64,000 nucleotides of DNA from JBCCFW01 sp039029535 (GTDB taxonomy: Bacteria > Acidobacteriota > JBCCFW01). A program made the translations under genes and the position numbers. Below, in pieces: positions 17,683-26,213 of this stretch. The stretch spans positions 48,285-112,284 of the forward strand of contig JBCCFW010000004.1 of the NCBI GenBank assembly GCA_039029535.1, in the 5' to 3' direction. Positions within the stretch are counted from its first letter, which is position 1. Each line of letters opens with the position of its first letter. The notes below the pieces were generated by a model. The model was not told the origin of the DNA. It was given only the letters and a program-made list of their open reading frames with translations, and did not search any database.

Positions 17683-18693
17683 TCACGACGAGGTGCTGCC
17701 GATGAGGCCTCGCGTGACCTGACCGAGGAGGCTCCGTCGCTCGACCACCAGCGAGACGGTCCCCGTCATGCCCGTGGTGAGCTCCAGGCTCGCGGGCACG
17801 GGACCGAGCGACAGGTGGGCGCGGTAGTGGCCGGTCTCGTCGTCGACGCTGCTCACGGCGACGAGCGTGGCGGAGAGCGAGCCCTGGTCGAGCAGCGAGT
17901 CGGCATCGAGCCGGAGTCGGCCCTCTCCGAGCACGCGCTGGAGGAGCCCCACCTGTCGAGGCGCGATCGTCGCCGTCGCGTGGAAGACCGCGGTCGACTG
18001 GCCCTCGGCGGAGTCCGACACCAGCGCGTGCAGCAAGGTCCCCGCCGGAGCGCGGGAGCCGAAGGACAGGTGAGCGACCCGACCGGCCGTGGCCGCCGTG
18101 ACGTCGAGGTGCGCGTCACCCTCGCTCACCGCAGCATGAGGGCCGTAGCGCTCCCGCAGCAGCGCCTCGGCGCGGGCCAGCTCGAAGCCGAGGCGTCGGC
18201 GTCGAGCCTGCTGCTCGGTGCTCTCGGCCTCCAGCCAGGCGAGCTCGGCTCGTGCGGCGTGCAGGCGAGCCAGTGCTTCGGAGAGCTCGGCTGATCGAAG
18301 CCGAAGCAGCGGCTGGCCGAGGTCGACGCGGTCTCCGATGACGACGTGTCGTGCGTCGATCACGACGTCCTCGAAGAGCGAGTAGCGGTGCTCTCCCTCC
18401 ACGCGGACGAGCTCGACGGGGAGCTCGACCGTCCAGTCGAGGGGGATGAGGGAGCCACCGGCGACCAGCGCCACGGCGAGGAGCAGGCCCAGGCGGAGGG
18501 CGACGCGTCGGGCGCCCTGCGTGACGTCGAGGAGAGGGGAGTCCTCCTCGCGGTAGAGCTCGGTCGACTGGAGCGCGGTGAGCTCTCCCTCGGGTCGGAC
18601 CTCGCCCGGAGGCGGCGGCCCCTTGCGGAGTCGGTCCGTGAGATCGACGACGGTCGATCCGGTGCCGTTCGGCGGCGAGACGGGCTCAGGCAT
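17683..18693 (-). CDS. HlyD-family membrane fusion protein of the RiPP exporter
   Basis: A 336-residue periplasmic adaptor. An N-terminal cytoplasmic segment of about 60 residues is followed by one membrane span (LGLLLAVALVAGGSLIPLDW), a short barrel strand region, a coiled-coil hairpin (SEALARLHAARAELAWLEAE and RRRLGFELARAEALLRE) and a lipoyl-like half (VTAATAGRVAHLSFGSRAPA). It is the last gene of the cluster and overlaps the C39-ABC transporter gene by 8 bases. Together they would carry the processed peptide across the periplasm, probably with a TolC-type protein encoded elsewhere. The ATG was chosen because the upstream reading enters the transporter gene. Confidence 0.85.
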   Translation of the reverse strand: MPEPVSPPNGTGSTVVDLTDRLRKGPPPPGEVRPEGELTALQSTELYREEDSPLLDVTQGARRVALRLGLLLAVALVAGGSLIPLDWTVELPVELVRVEGEHRYSLFEDVVIDARHVVIGDRVDLGQPLLRLRSAELSEALARLHAARAELAWLEAESTEQQARRRRLGFELARAEALLRERYGPHAAVSEGDAHLDVTAATAGRVAHLSFGSRAPAGTLLHALVSDSAEGQSTAVFHATATIAPRQVGLLQRVLGEGRLRLDADSLLDQGSLSATLVAVSSVDDETGHYRAHLSLGPVPASLELTTGMTGTVSLVVERRSLLGQVTRGLIGSTSS

Positions 18694-20884
18694 GGGCGAG
18701 ATACGCGTTGGTGAGGCTGGCATAGATGCCGTCGTGGGAGAGGAGCTGCTCGTGAGTGCCGTCCTCGACGATGCGACCGTCGTCGAGCACGACGATGCGG
18801 TCGGCCCCGCGGACCGTGGACATGCGGTGGGCGATCGTGATGATGGTGGCCTTGGGGAAGCGCTCGTGCAGCCGGGCGGTGATCCTCTGCTCCGACTCGG
18901 TGTCCAGGACGCTGGTCGCTTCATCCAGGAGGATGATCTCCGGGTCGGTGAGGAAGAGCCTTGCGAAGGCCAGCTTCAAGCGCTGCCCGCTCGACAGGTT
19001 CCTTCCACCGTCGCTGAGGACGAAGTTGAAGCCCAGGAAGTTGCGACGCAGGAAGTCGCCGAGCTCGGCGTCCTCCATCGCCTGCTCGAGCTGCTCGAGG
19101 CTGGCGTCGGGTCTCACCTGCTGGAGGTTCGAGCGGATGGTCCCGTGGAAGATGTAGATGTCCTGCGGCAGCATCACGACCGACTGCCGGAGGAGCTGGG
19201 GGTGGTACTGCCGGAGCTCCGTGTCGCCGAGGAAGATGTTGCCCTCGTACGGATGGAGCTGGAGCAGCAGCTTGGCGAGCGTCGACTTGCCCGAGCCGTT
19301 GCGGCCCACGATGGCGAGGTGGGTGCCGGCCTCGACCTCCAGGTCGACCTCGTCGAGCACGCGGTCCGCCTCCTTCTCGGAGTAGCGGAAGGAGAGCCCC
19401 TCGATCCTCAGGTCGCCGTCCGGTCGGGTCGTGCGCTGGCTGCCGACGTCGCGAAACTCCGGCTCCTGGCCGATGAGGTCGTTCAGACGCTCGAAGGTCA
19501 CGCTGAGCCCCAGCAACATCAGCCAGAGGTCGCCGAGGCTTCCCGCGCGGCTCACGACCATCATGAAGATGCTCGTGAAGGCCACGTACTGTCCGATCGT
19601 GAGCTCGCCCTGGACGGTGAGGTACGCACCGATCCAGTACACGGAAACCTGGCTCGCCACGATCAGGCCGGACTGGAGGAGCCCGAGGCGGAGCGTGGAC
19701 GTCTCCAACTCCATCGTCGAGTTCAGCGAGCGCGTGAAGAGGTGTCTCCAGTTCCAGAGACGCTGTTGCTCGATCCCGAGGATCTTGACGGTGTTGATGC
19801 CGTAGAGCGTCTCGGTGAAGCTGCCCATCGCGTGAACGTTCGAGTGAAAGACCTTGTTTTCCAGGCTCCGAAGGCGAGGCGTGAAGACTGCCGACACGAT
19901 GGTGATCACCAACACGGCCGCCAGCGCCACCGTGGCGAGGAGGGGGCTGTAGAAGAAGAGGAAGGCCGAGTAGGCGACGACCAGGAGGATGTCGAGCAGG
20001 GACTCGAGCACCGCCGGTGACAAGATGCCGGAGACCGACGACGCCTCCTGCAGGCGGTTGATGAAGTCCTCCTTCGGGTGGTCGTCGAAGTAGGACTGCC
20101 GCAGCCGCACGAAGCGATCCATGACCGCTCCGAAGAACGATCGCTCGTAGCGAGCCTTGAGCTGGATCATGAGGACGTTGCGCAGGTACTTCAGCAGGAG
20201 CTGCGTCGAGTAGACGAGGACGAGACCGAGGAGGATGGCGTGCAACAGGCGCAGGTCGTCGTCGACCAGGACTCGGTCGATGATGCCCTGGGTCATGACC
20301 GGGAGCCCGAGCCCCAGCAACTGCAGGACGACAGTGGCGAGCAGGAGCTCGGCGAGGACCTTGCGAGCGGCGAGCAGGGGCGGCAGGTAGAACTCGCGGA
20401 GGAGACCCCACTTGCGACCACGTCGCTCCTCGATGAGCTCGAGCAGGTCGGGGTTGCGGAAGGCGTCCTCCGTCGGATCGACGGTGAACACGACGCCGTT
20501 CCAGCGAGCATGGAAACGATCCTTGCTCAGCTCATGCTCGCCGCTTCCCGGATCGATGAAGGTGATGGTGTCGTCGCCGACTCGCGTGACGACGATGAAG
20601 TGATCTCCCTGGTAGTGGGCGATGAACGGTGCCTGCAGGTCCTGCATGCCCTCCCAGGAGGCGTGGTAACCCATGGCCTCGAAGCCGAACTTCTGAACGA
20701 CTTCGGCCGCGAGGTAGAGGTTGGTGCCCTGGGCGTCGACCTGCGCGAGCTCGCGCAGCAGGTCCTGCACGTTGGTCATGCCCCAGTAGCGGAAGATCAT
20801 CGCCAGGCAGGTGGTCAGACACTCGGAGCCGTCCCGCTGGAGGATCACCGGTACCGAACGTCGAGGCTTGAGCTTCGGTCTCAT
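18686..20884 (-). CDS. C39 peptidase-containing ABC exporter (LanT-type)
   Basis: A 732-residue bifunctional protein that cuts the leader after a Gly-Gly site and exports the peptide. The C39 peptidase fills residues 10-140: Gln16, catalytic Cys22 in GSECLTTCLAMI, His95 in GDHFIVVT and Asp111 in FIDPGSG. Six membrane spans lie between about 160 and 440. The ATPase has Walker A GRNGSGKST, signature NLSSGQRLKL and Walker B EIILLDEATSVLD. Its start overlaps the lanB stop (ATGA). Both short precursors (VQGG) and the Nif11 peptide (VAGG) end their leaders with a suitable double glycine, so one exporter may process all three. Confidence 0.93.
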   Translation of the reverse strand: MRPKLKPRRSVPVILQRDGSECLTTCLAMIFRYWGMTNVQDLLRELAQVDAQGTNLYLAAEVVQKFGFEAMGYHASWEGMQDLQAPFIAHYQGDHFIVVTRVGDDTITFIDPGSGEHELSKDRFHARWNGVVFTVDPTEDAFRNPDLLELIEERRGRKWGLLREFYLPPLLAARKVLAELLLATVVLQLLGLGLPVMTQGIIDRVLVDDDLRLLHAILLGLVLVYSTQLLLKYLRNVLMIQLKARYERSFFGAVMDRFVRLRQSYFDDHPKEDFINRLQEASSVSGILSPAVLESLLDILLVVAYSAFLFFYSPLLATVALAAVLVITIVSAVFTPRLRSLENKVFHSNVHAMGSFTETLYGINTVKILGIEQQRLWNWRHLFTRSLNSTMELETSTLRLGLLQSGLIVASQVSVYWIGAYLTVQGELTIGQYVAFTSIFMMVVSRAGSLGDLWLMLLGLSVTFERLNDLIGQEPEFRDVGSQRTTRPDGDLRIEGLSFRYSEKEADRVLDEVDLEVEAGTHLAIVGRNGSGKSTLAKLLLQLHPYEGNIFLGDTELRQYHPQLLRQSVVMLPQDIYIFHGTIRSNLQQVRPDASLEQLEQAMEDAELGDFLRRNFLGFNFVLSDGGRNLSSGQRLKLAFARLFLTDPEIILLDEATSVLDTESEQRITARLHERFPKATIITIAHRMSTVRGADRIVVLDDGRIVEDGTHEQLLSHDGIYASLTNAYLAHA

Positions 20885-23800
20885 GGTGCGGGTACTTCGG
20901 CGGTGACGAGTGGACGTGGTGCCTGCTCTGCGCGTGAGCGGGCGGCTCGGGAGACGTGGAGTCGATCGAGGAAGTCGTGCAAGACCAACTCGTGGGCACG
21001 CTCATGCGAGCGGACGAGACGGTTCACGAACATGTGGAGGTAACTGACCGCCAGCTCGGTCATGGACAGGTGGCCGGCCTGCTCGTGCGCTCGCAGGCTC
21101 GGCACGATCTCGGCGAGGGCGCGCGACCTCTCCTGGAACACGGCCATCGCATCCTTGCCCACGGTGAGCTCGGGTGCATCCAGCGCGTGCTGGACGTGCC
21201 GGCGCTCCGAGCGGTAGCGGGCCCCGAGGGGCACCCGCAACGCCCGCTCACCACCGTGCTCTCGGAGGTAACCGGCCCGCATCGAGCGGATGACGTGGTG
21301 GCGGTCCTCGATGTCAGGTAGGAGGTCTTCGAGGAGTTGCTGGATGCCGACGAGAGCGAGGCGCCAGCGCAGGTCGGCTCCCGAGCTTCCGCGGGAGAGG
21401 GCGACGAGACGCAGCACGGCGTCCGAGTCGGCATGGAAGAGCCGTTCGGACAGCTCCATCCCGTGTCGGCCACCGTAGCGTTCGAGCTCACGCTCATAGG
21501 TGTCGAGCTGCACGCGCCAGGCCAGCCCGTTCCGCAGCGGCTCGCGGAGGGCGGCGTGGAGCTGAGGGACGACGTCCGTGAGCAGGCGTCCCGGCTCACC
21601 GTGGACGCGGAGACGCACGGTGGGGTCGGGGTCCTGGAGTCGGATGAAGAACCAGCGGTCCACGACACCGTCATGCATCCAGCGTTCGACCAGAGGTCGG
21701 ACGACGTCGCAGAGGAGGTCGTCGGCGCTCGCCGGCCCCGTGAAGATCCGTGCGTAGAGCCACTCGGAACCGGGAGCGAAGGTCCGCTCGCAGCCCGACA
21801 GCTCGACGCGGGGGAGCGAGGGCTCGGGTGTCGGTTCGCGACGCAGTGTCATCGGTACGAAGAGCTCGTGAACGAAGTCACCCTCCGGTCCGGTGACGGG
21901 GAGGTCGTCGAAGCCCCCCCAGTGCTCGCGAAGAACGGCTTCGTCTTCGCGCAGTAGCAAGTCGAGCAAGCTGTCGACCATCAGCTCGTTGTCGAGATCG
22001 ACGAGCAGCTCGGAGTCACCACTGCCGAAGACCACGAAGCGCGGCCAGGCGTGTCGGCGACGCCACTTCGTCAACAGTCGCGGTCGCTCGTCGGGTGCGG
22101 ACGTCGAGAGTCGCCGCAGGTCGTGTTGGCTCAGGCGCCAGCGAGCGAGGGAGAGAACGGTGTTCCCGAGGCACACGCGGGGCAGCGATGGCTGGGCCTC
22201 GAGCGAGCCCCAGTTCCACTGGAGCCAGCCGGCGACTCCCTGGAACTGCAGGTCGCTGAGGAAGCGATAGACACCGAGCGTGTGCGAGTCGGCAGAGTGC
22301 GCCGTGGTCAATCGAGGGACGACTTCCTTTCCGAAACGTGCCGACCGCAGGACCACGCGGTCGTCGACGACGCTCACGAGCAGGTCATCGAGCGGAATCT
22401 GATCCTGGACCGGGGCCCCGGAACGCCCGAGGAAGGGAATCTCGTGCTTCCGAAACTGCGGGCGGTGCACGACGTTGCCGTCGCGTCCCTCGGGCACGTG
22501 AACGACCTCGGCGAAGGCGGCGTCGGGGCGGAGAGCCTCCTCGCGTGCGAGGTGCTCGGCGACGTGCTCTCGCAGCGTTGCATCCCCCGTGCAGAATCGA
22601 CCGAGGAGCTGGGCTCCGGACGGGCCGACGGCCCCCTCGAACAGGAACCGGGCGTGGTCGTCCTGCCCCGAGGGAGCGAGCCGGATGCCTGCGGTGAGCG
22701 CGTCGGGGAAGGGCGGGCTCTCGGGTCGACGCAAGGCGGCGACGTCCGCGTCGCTCAGCACGAGCTCGTCCGCTCCGGAGCGTCGCCAGCGTTCGAGGAT
22801 CTCGTGCAGGACGATGTCACGCGAGCCCATCTCGAGCGCCGCTCGCCCCGTGCCCGCTTCGTCATCGAGAGGCAGCCCGGCCAGTAGCGGCGAACCCGAG
22901 CTGCTCGTGGAGGAGGAGTTGCCGTAGCCGATGCCGGCCTCTTCGTCGAGCGCCTGGACCAGGGGGATCTCTCGCTCTCCGTAGCGCTCGACGAACGCGT
23001 CCCGGAAGCGGCCTAGCTCGCGATCGTGATCGAAGTCGGAGGCACCACGCAGGAACTCGAGGACGTCGGCAAGCTGGCTCGTGACGTTTTCGGAGAGCGT
23101 GGCCTCAGGTGCCGACTTGATGAGCTCGAGGTGGACGAGCGCTCGGCCGGGCGTGGGCACCGAGAGCGTTTCCAGCGTGGGCGTTAGACGGGACAGGAGC
23201 AGGCCCGGGGACGGCGTGCCGTCCCTGCCGAGCTCCCCCAGCGCGTGGTTGAGGTCGACGAGGGCCTCGTGCCAGCGTCCGCCGCCCGCGTGTTCACCGA
23301 CCTGAGCGGTCAGCTCATCGAGTGAGCTAGGACCGGTCAAGCAAGGACGGAGGTCCGGGACGAGGAGCTGCTCCCTCGCCAGCTCCTCGACGTACTCTTC
23401 CGCTTCCTCCAGGTCGACGTCGGCCTCCCGTGCGAGCGAGCGCGCGAGTCGTTCTCGGGTCTCACCACCGCGCGCGTGCTCGAGCGCGGCGTCGAGGAAC
23501 GGGGACGGCTCGAAACGGACGAGATGATGGGCGCGGTTGCGGTCGCTGCCCTGGGCCTGAATGACACCGAGCTTGCCCGCGACGCGATGGAGGGTGGAGC
23601 TCGGCCGCAGCTTCGTCGTGGACACGAGCTCTGGAGCAGTGGCGAGCGCCTCGGCGATCTCCTGCACGACTGCTGCGTCGAGACGGACGTGGAGACGATG
23701 ACGCGACGTCTCCGCAAGACGCAGGTTCGTTTCATCGCCGACGCGGACGACGGCGTGACCCGCGAAGAGTCCGAAGGGTGTCGCCCGCGAGGTCATGCGG

Positions 23801-24084
23801 GTCAGGTAGCGGACCAGCGAGCGCTCCACGGCGCGACCCTGACGACTGTCCGGAGCGCGACGCCAACCTGGCAGCTCCGCGTGCAGGCTCGGCGAGGCAA
23901 GTGCGATCGCCGTGTCCACGTCTTCGCGATCGATGAACGCCGCGAGTCGATCTCGGAGCTCGCTTCGGTCGGATGAAGGAGCGTCGCCGCACCACTCCCT
24001 GAGCTCCCGGAGCGCATGTGCTGGCGTCCTCAGCACGGCGAAGCCCGAGCTTTCGAGGACGGGAGAGCGTTCCGAGGTCTTCAT
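20881..24084 (-). CDS. lanB: class I lanthipeptide dehydratase LanB (full length)
   Basis: A 1067-residue enzyme that glutamylates Ser/Thr of the precursor with glutamyl-tRNA and eliminates glutamate to leave Dha/Dhb. The glutamylation domain shows RYLTRMTSRATPFGLFAG at residues 92-109, as in NisB/SpaB. The C-terminal elimination (SpaB_C) domain starts near residue 755, with WLYARIFTGPASADDLL, RWFFIRLQDPDPTVRLRVHG and DTYERELERYGGRHGMELSE. Both domains are in one chain, unlike the split thiopeptide enzymes. It overlaps lanC upstream and the exporter downstream by 4 bases each, so the three are translationally coupled. Symbol by family, not by a named homologue. Confidence 0.95.
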   Translation of the reverse strand: MKTSERSPVLESSGFAVLRTPAHALRELREWCGDAPSSDRSELRDRLAAFIDREDVDTAIALASPSLHAELPGWRRAPDSRQGRAVERSLVRYLTRMTSRATPFGLFAGHAVVRVGDETNLRLAETSRHRLHVRLDAAVVQEIAEALATAPELVSTTKLRPSSTLHRVAGKLGVIQAQGSDRNRAHHLVRFEPSPFLDAALEHARGGETRERLARSLAREADVDLEEAEEYVEELAREQLLVPDLRPCLTGPSSLDELTAQVGEHAGGGRWHEALVDLNHALGELGRDGTPSPGLLLSRLTPTLETLSVPTPGRALVHLELIKSAPEATLSENVTSQLADVLEFLRGASDFDHDRELGRFRDAFVERYGEREIPLVQALDEEAGIGYGNSSSTSSSGSPLLAGLPLDDEAGTGRAALEMGSRDIVLHEILERWRRSGADELVLSDADVAALRRPESPPFPDALTAGIRLAPSGQDDHARFLFEGAVGPSGAQLLGRFCTGDATLREHVAEHLAREEALRPDAAFAEVVHVPEGRDGNVVHRPQFRKHEIPFLGRSGAPVQDQIPLDDLLVSVVDDRVVLRSARFGKEVVPRLTTAHSADSHTLGVYRFLSDLQFQGVAGWLQWNWGSLEAQPSLPRVCLGNTVLSLARWRLSQHDLRRLSTSAPDERPRLLTKWRRRHAWPRFVVFGSGDSELLVDLDNELMVDSLLDLLLREDEAVLREHWGGFDDLPVTGPEGDFVHELFVPMTLRREPTPEPSLPRVELSGCERTFAPGSEWLYARIFTGPASADDLLCDVVRPLVERWMHDGVVDRWFFIRLQDPDPTVRLRVHGEPGRLLTDVVPQLHAALREPLRNGLAWRVQLDTYERELERYGGRHGMELSERLFHADSDAVLRLVALSRGSSGADLRWRLALVGIQQLLEDLLPDIEDRHHVIRSMRAGYLREHGGERALRVPLGARYRSERRHVQHALDAPELTVGKDAMAVFQERSRALAEIVPSLRAHEQAGHLSMTELAVSYLHMFVNRLVRSHERAHELVLHDFLDRLHVSRAARSRAEQAPRPLVTAEVPAP

Positions 24085-25400
24085 GACGTCGCCTCAGCGC
24101 ACGGAGAAGACAGGAGCAGGATCGCGTCCCAGGCTGGTGCGATCGAAGTCGTCGCCGCGAGAAGGGCGAGCGCGATGCCGGAGGCTCCGTTGAGGAAGCC
24201 GCTGTCGTCGTGCCATGCGAGTCGGCCGTCATCGCCTCGGTCCCAGGCGCGGTAGCCAGCAACGCCGGTTCCCGGGTGCTGCATGTCGAGTGCGAGCTCG
24301 AACCAGCGTCGTGCCGCGTCGGCCATCACGTCGTCGCCCGTTGCATGCCAGAGGCGGTTGAACACGTGGCCGATGCCGGAAGCACCGTGGCACAGGGCGG
24401 CGTCCTCCACGCCGCTGCTCTCGCGGGTCCGCGCTGCCGCGCGTCGAGCGATCACACGCGCCTCGAGCTCCCAGTCCTGCCGGCCCGTGGCGCGCGCTGC
24501 CTGGAGCAGGACCACGCTGATGCCGAGCTCGCCGTGGCACCAGGCGAGACGAGCTGGGAGCTCATCCCTGCCGTCTCCCATGTCGTAGGGGAACACGGCG
24601 TCGGCATCGTCTTCGAGCTTGCGAGCGAGCAACCAGCTCACCGCTCCGTCGAGCAGGACGAGGGCACGGTCGCGCTCGATGTCGGCACGCACCAGCGCGC
24701 TCAGCAGGGCGGCGATTCCGGCGACGCCGTGGGCGACTCCGACACAATAGGTACCGCCGTTCGCGACGGCGTGTTCTGATGGCACCAGGTCGTTGCTCGT
24801 GAACCAGGCGAGGCCGTCGCCATGCTCCACGGCGAGCGTCTCGAGGTGGCCGAGCATCGAGCGCAGGCACGAGAACGCGCTCTCTCGAGGAAGTCGCGAC
24901 AGCGCGTGGGCGCCGAAGCCGACGAGGCCTTCCACGAGGTCGTGATGATGGGGCCATGTCTCTCGCGAGAGATGTTCCGCCAGCGCGAGGTCGACGACCT
25001 CGCCGGGATCCGGAATGTCATCGAGACCCGAGACGCGGTGAGCGAGCTGGCTCATGACGTGATCGCGGGCCCAGGCAACACCGACGAAGCCACAGTAGAG
25101 GGAGGCGGACATGGGGGTCTCGGCGAGCGCCACCACCGAACGCTCGAGTCTCGTCGCGACGGCATCTCCTGCCACCAGGCCGGGTCGAGCTGCCGAGAGA
25201 TACGCGAGGGTGAGCGCGCGACCTGCATTGCCGTCGGCCAGTGATTCGTCATCGGGACGCAATGTCGGCTCGGACAGGAGGGCGTCTGCGAGGTCACCGA
25301 GGGCGACGTTGGCTCGGACGGCGAGGTCGCCCTCCAGGACGGGAGTCCACGTGGCTGGAGTCGGGGTCGTTCGCGTTCGGCTAGCGCTGAGTGAGGTCAT
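24081..25400 (-). CDS. lanC: lanthionine synthetase C-like cyclase (LanC)
   Basis: A 439-residue alpha/alpha-barrel zinc enzyme that adds Cys thiols to dehydrated residues to form (methyl)lanthionine rings. The zinc ligands expected from NisC are present: Cys288 in AWCHGELG, and Cys337-His338 in ALCHGASG. His224 in GVAHGVAG matches the active-site histidine. The ATG is chosen for its ribosome site AGGAGA six bases upstream. An upstream GTG would overlap the intergenic hairpin. It is the first enzyme gene after the two precursors and is followed by lanB with a 4-base overlap. A second LanC domain exists in the fusion protein at 29630-31900. Confidence 0.93.
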   Translation of the reverse strand: MTSLSASRTRTTPTPATWTPVLEGDLAVRANVALGDLADALLSEPTLRPDDESLADGNAGRALTLAYLSAARPGLVAGDAVATRLERSVVALAETPMSASLYCGFVGVAWARDHVMSQLAHRVSGLDDIPDPGEVVDLALAEHLSRETWPHHHDLVEGLVGFGAHALSRLPRESAFSCLRSMLGHLETLAVEHGDGLAWFTSNDLVPSEHAVANGGTYCVGVAHGVAGIAALLSALVRADIERDRALVLLDGAVSWLLARKLEDDADAVFPYDMGDGRDELPARLAWCHGELGISVVLLQAARATGRQDWELEARVIARRAAARTRESSGVEDAALCHGASGIGHVFNRLWHATGDDVMADAARRWFELALDMQHPGTGVAGYRAWDRGDDGRLAWHDDSGFLNGASGIALALLAATTSIAPAWDAILLLSSPCAEATS

Positions 25401-25439
25401 GCCCGGTCTCCTGGTTGGTCGGGGTGAGTGGTGCATGGA

Positions 25440-25470
25440 GCGTCCGGACCGGCATCGTCGGTCCGGACGC
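25440..25470 (-). promoter_or_regulatory. hairpin between precursor A and lanC
   Basis: A perfect 11-base inverted repeat (GCGTCCGGACC and GGTCCGGACGC) with a 9-base loop begins 16 bases after the precursor stop. There is no T run, so it is more likely an mRNA-stabilising or attenuating element than a simple terminator. It would let precursor mRNA outnumber enzyme mRNA. A related hairpin follows precursor B. Confidence 0.6.
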
Positions 25471-25486
25471 GTCCACCGCGTTCGGA

Positions 25487-25687
25487 CTAGAGCCCGAAGT
25501 CCTCGCCGGTCTCGGCCTGGCGTGCGCTACCGCATCCCCGCTTCTTGCACTTCGTGCAGCCACAGGTGCTCTTGCGCTTGCTCTTCGGGACCGCCACGCC
25601 GCCCTGCACGTCCTGCAGCTCGTCGGCGTCGAGCTGGCGGAGGGTGTCCTTGTTCAGCACGAGCTTCTTCACGTTGTTCTTGGTCAT
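25487..25687 (-). CDS. class I lanthipeptide precursor A, 66 aa
   Basis: The leader (residues 1-30) has the pattern VKKLVLNKDTLRQLDADEL and ends VQGG, like the class I leaders common in Bacteroidota gene clusters. The core (31-66) starts at Val31, has Cys at 42, 44, 47 and 52, Ser/Thr at 36, 40, 41, 45, 54 and 60, and is strongly basic (Lys35, 37, 39, 46, 48, 49 plus Arg38, 50 and 56). The segment KRKSTCGC is shared with precursor B. GAGAGGAAG precedes the ATG. An upstream in-frame GTG would add a non-leader-like extension and is rejected. It is followed by a hairpin and lanC. Ring pattern cannot be read from sequence alone. Confidence 0.9.
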   Translation of the reverse strand: MTKNNVKKLVLNKDTLRQLDADELQDVQGGVAVPKSKRKSTCGCTKCKKRGCGSARQAETGEDFGL

Positions 25688-25778
25688 GGTCAGGCTTCCT
25701 CTCATTGATTGATTCGGTCTTCGGTAGGCACGGCCGACTGAGTGCGGGTGGTGGTGCGCGTGAGCGGCCGTCGTCTCC

Positions 25779-25807
25779 CTGTACAGCTCCTCGTGCGGGA
25801 CCTGACA
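25779..25807 (-). promoter_or_regulatory. cluster-specific promoter-like motif, site A
   Basis: Minus strand: TGTCAGGT, then CTGTACAG, with 14 bases between TCAGGT and TGTACA. The second box ends 92 bases before the precursor A start. The same two boxes at identical spacing occur at 26177, 29593 and, with a weaker second box, 31959. Confidence 0.6.
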
Positions 25808-25865
25808 CGCCACCAAGCTAGTCCCGCTCGTCTCCTCGTCCTGGGAGGAGTGAGCGGAGACGCAA

Positions 25866-25894
25866 CGCTCGGACCGCGGCCGCCGGTCCGAGCG
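25866..25894 (-). promoter_or_regulatory. hairpin after precursor B
   Basis: A 10-base inverted repeat (CGCTCGGACC and GGTCCGAGCG) with a 9-base loop begins 17 bases after the precursor B stop. Stem length, loop length, the GGACC/GGTCC inner part and the distance to the stop nearly match the hairpin after precursor A. No T run follows. Confidence 0.6.
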
Positions 25895-25911
25895 CCACCG
25901 AGCTCACTCGA

Positions 25912-26091
25912 TCAGGCGCCGCCGCGGCAGAACCGCGACTTGCCCTTCTGGCAGCTGCAGGTCGACTTCCGCTTGGTCCCCTTGCGCTTCGGGACCGCCT
26001 CGCCTCCCTGCACGTCCTGCAGGTCGTCGGCGTCGAGCTGGCGGAGGGTGTCCTTGTTCAGGCTGAGCTTCTTCACGTCGTTGTTGCTCAT
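25912..26091 (-). CDS. class I lanthipeptide precursor B, 59 aa
   Basis: The leader is nearly identical to that of precursor A (VKKLSLNKDTLRQLDADDL, ending VQGG), while the core from residue 31 differs outside KRKSTCSC. Core Cys are at 45, 47 and 55, and Ser/Thr at 39, 43, 44, 46 and 52. About ten of 29 core residues are Lys or Arg, so the product would be very cationic. AAGGAAC lies six bases before the ATG. It has its own promoter-like motif (26177-26205) and its own hairpin, so it can be transcribed apart from precursor A. A two-peptide product is possible but not shown. Confidence 0.9.
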   Translation of the reverse strand: MSNNDVKKLSLNKDTLRQLDADDLQDVQGGEAVPKRKGTKRKSTCSCQKGKSRFCRGGA

Positions 26092-26176
26092 GATCAGTTC
26101 CTTCTGAGTGGATTGGCATTGCTGTGTTGGGGACGACGACCCACGACGGGTGCGCGGACCATCGGCCGTCACCCCC

Positions 26177-26205
26177 CTGTACAGTCAGCCGTTCGGAACC
26201 TGACG
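26177..26205 (-). promoter_or_regulatory. cluster-specific promoter-like motif, site B
   Basis: Minus strand: CGTCAGGTTC, then CTGTACAG, with the same 14-base gap between TCAGGT and TGTACA as site A. It lies 86 bases before the precursor B start and just upstream of the end of the kinase-like gene. Confidence 0.6.
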
Positions 26206-26213
26206 CAGAGTTG

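Noticed and set aside
18578..21043. Long acidic plus-strand frames opposite the exporter gene
   Set aside because: They mirror the C39-ABC transporter codon by codon and carry no motifs.
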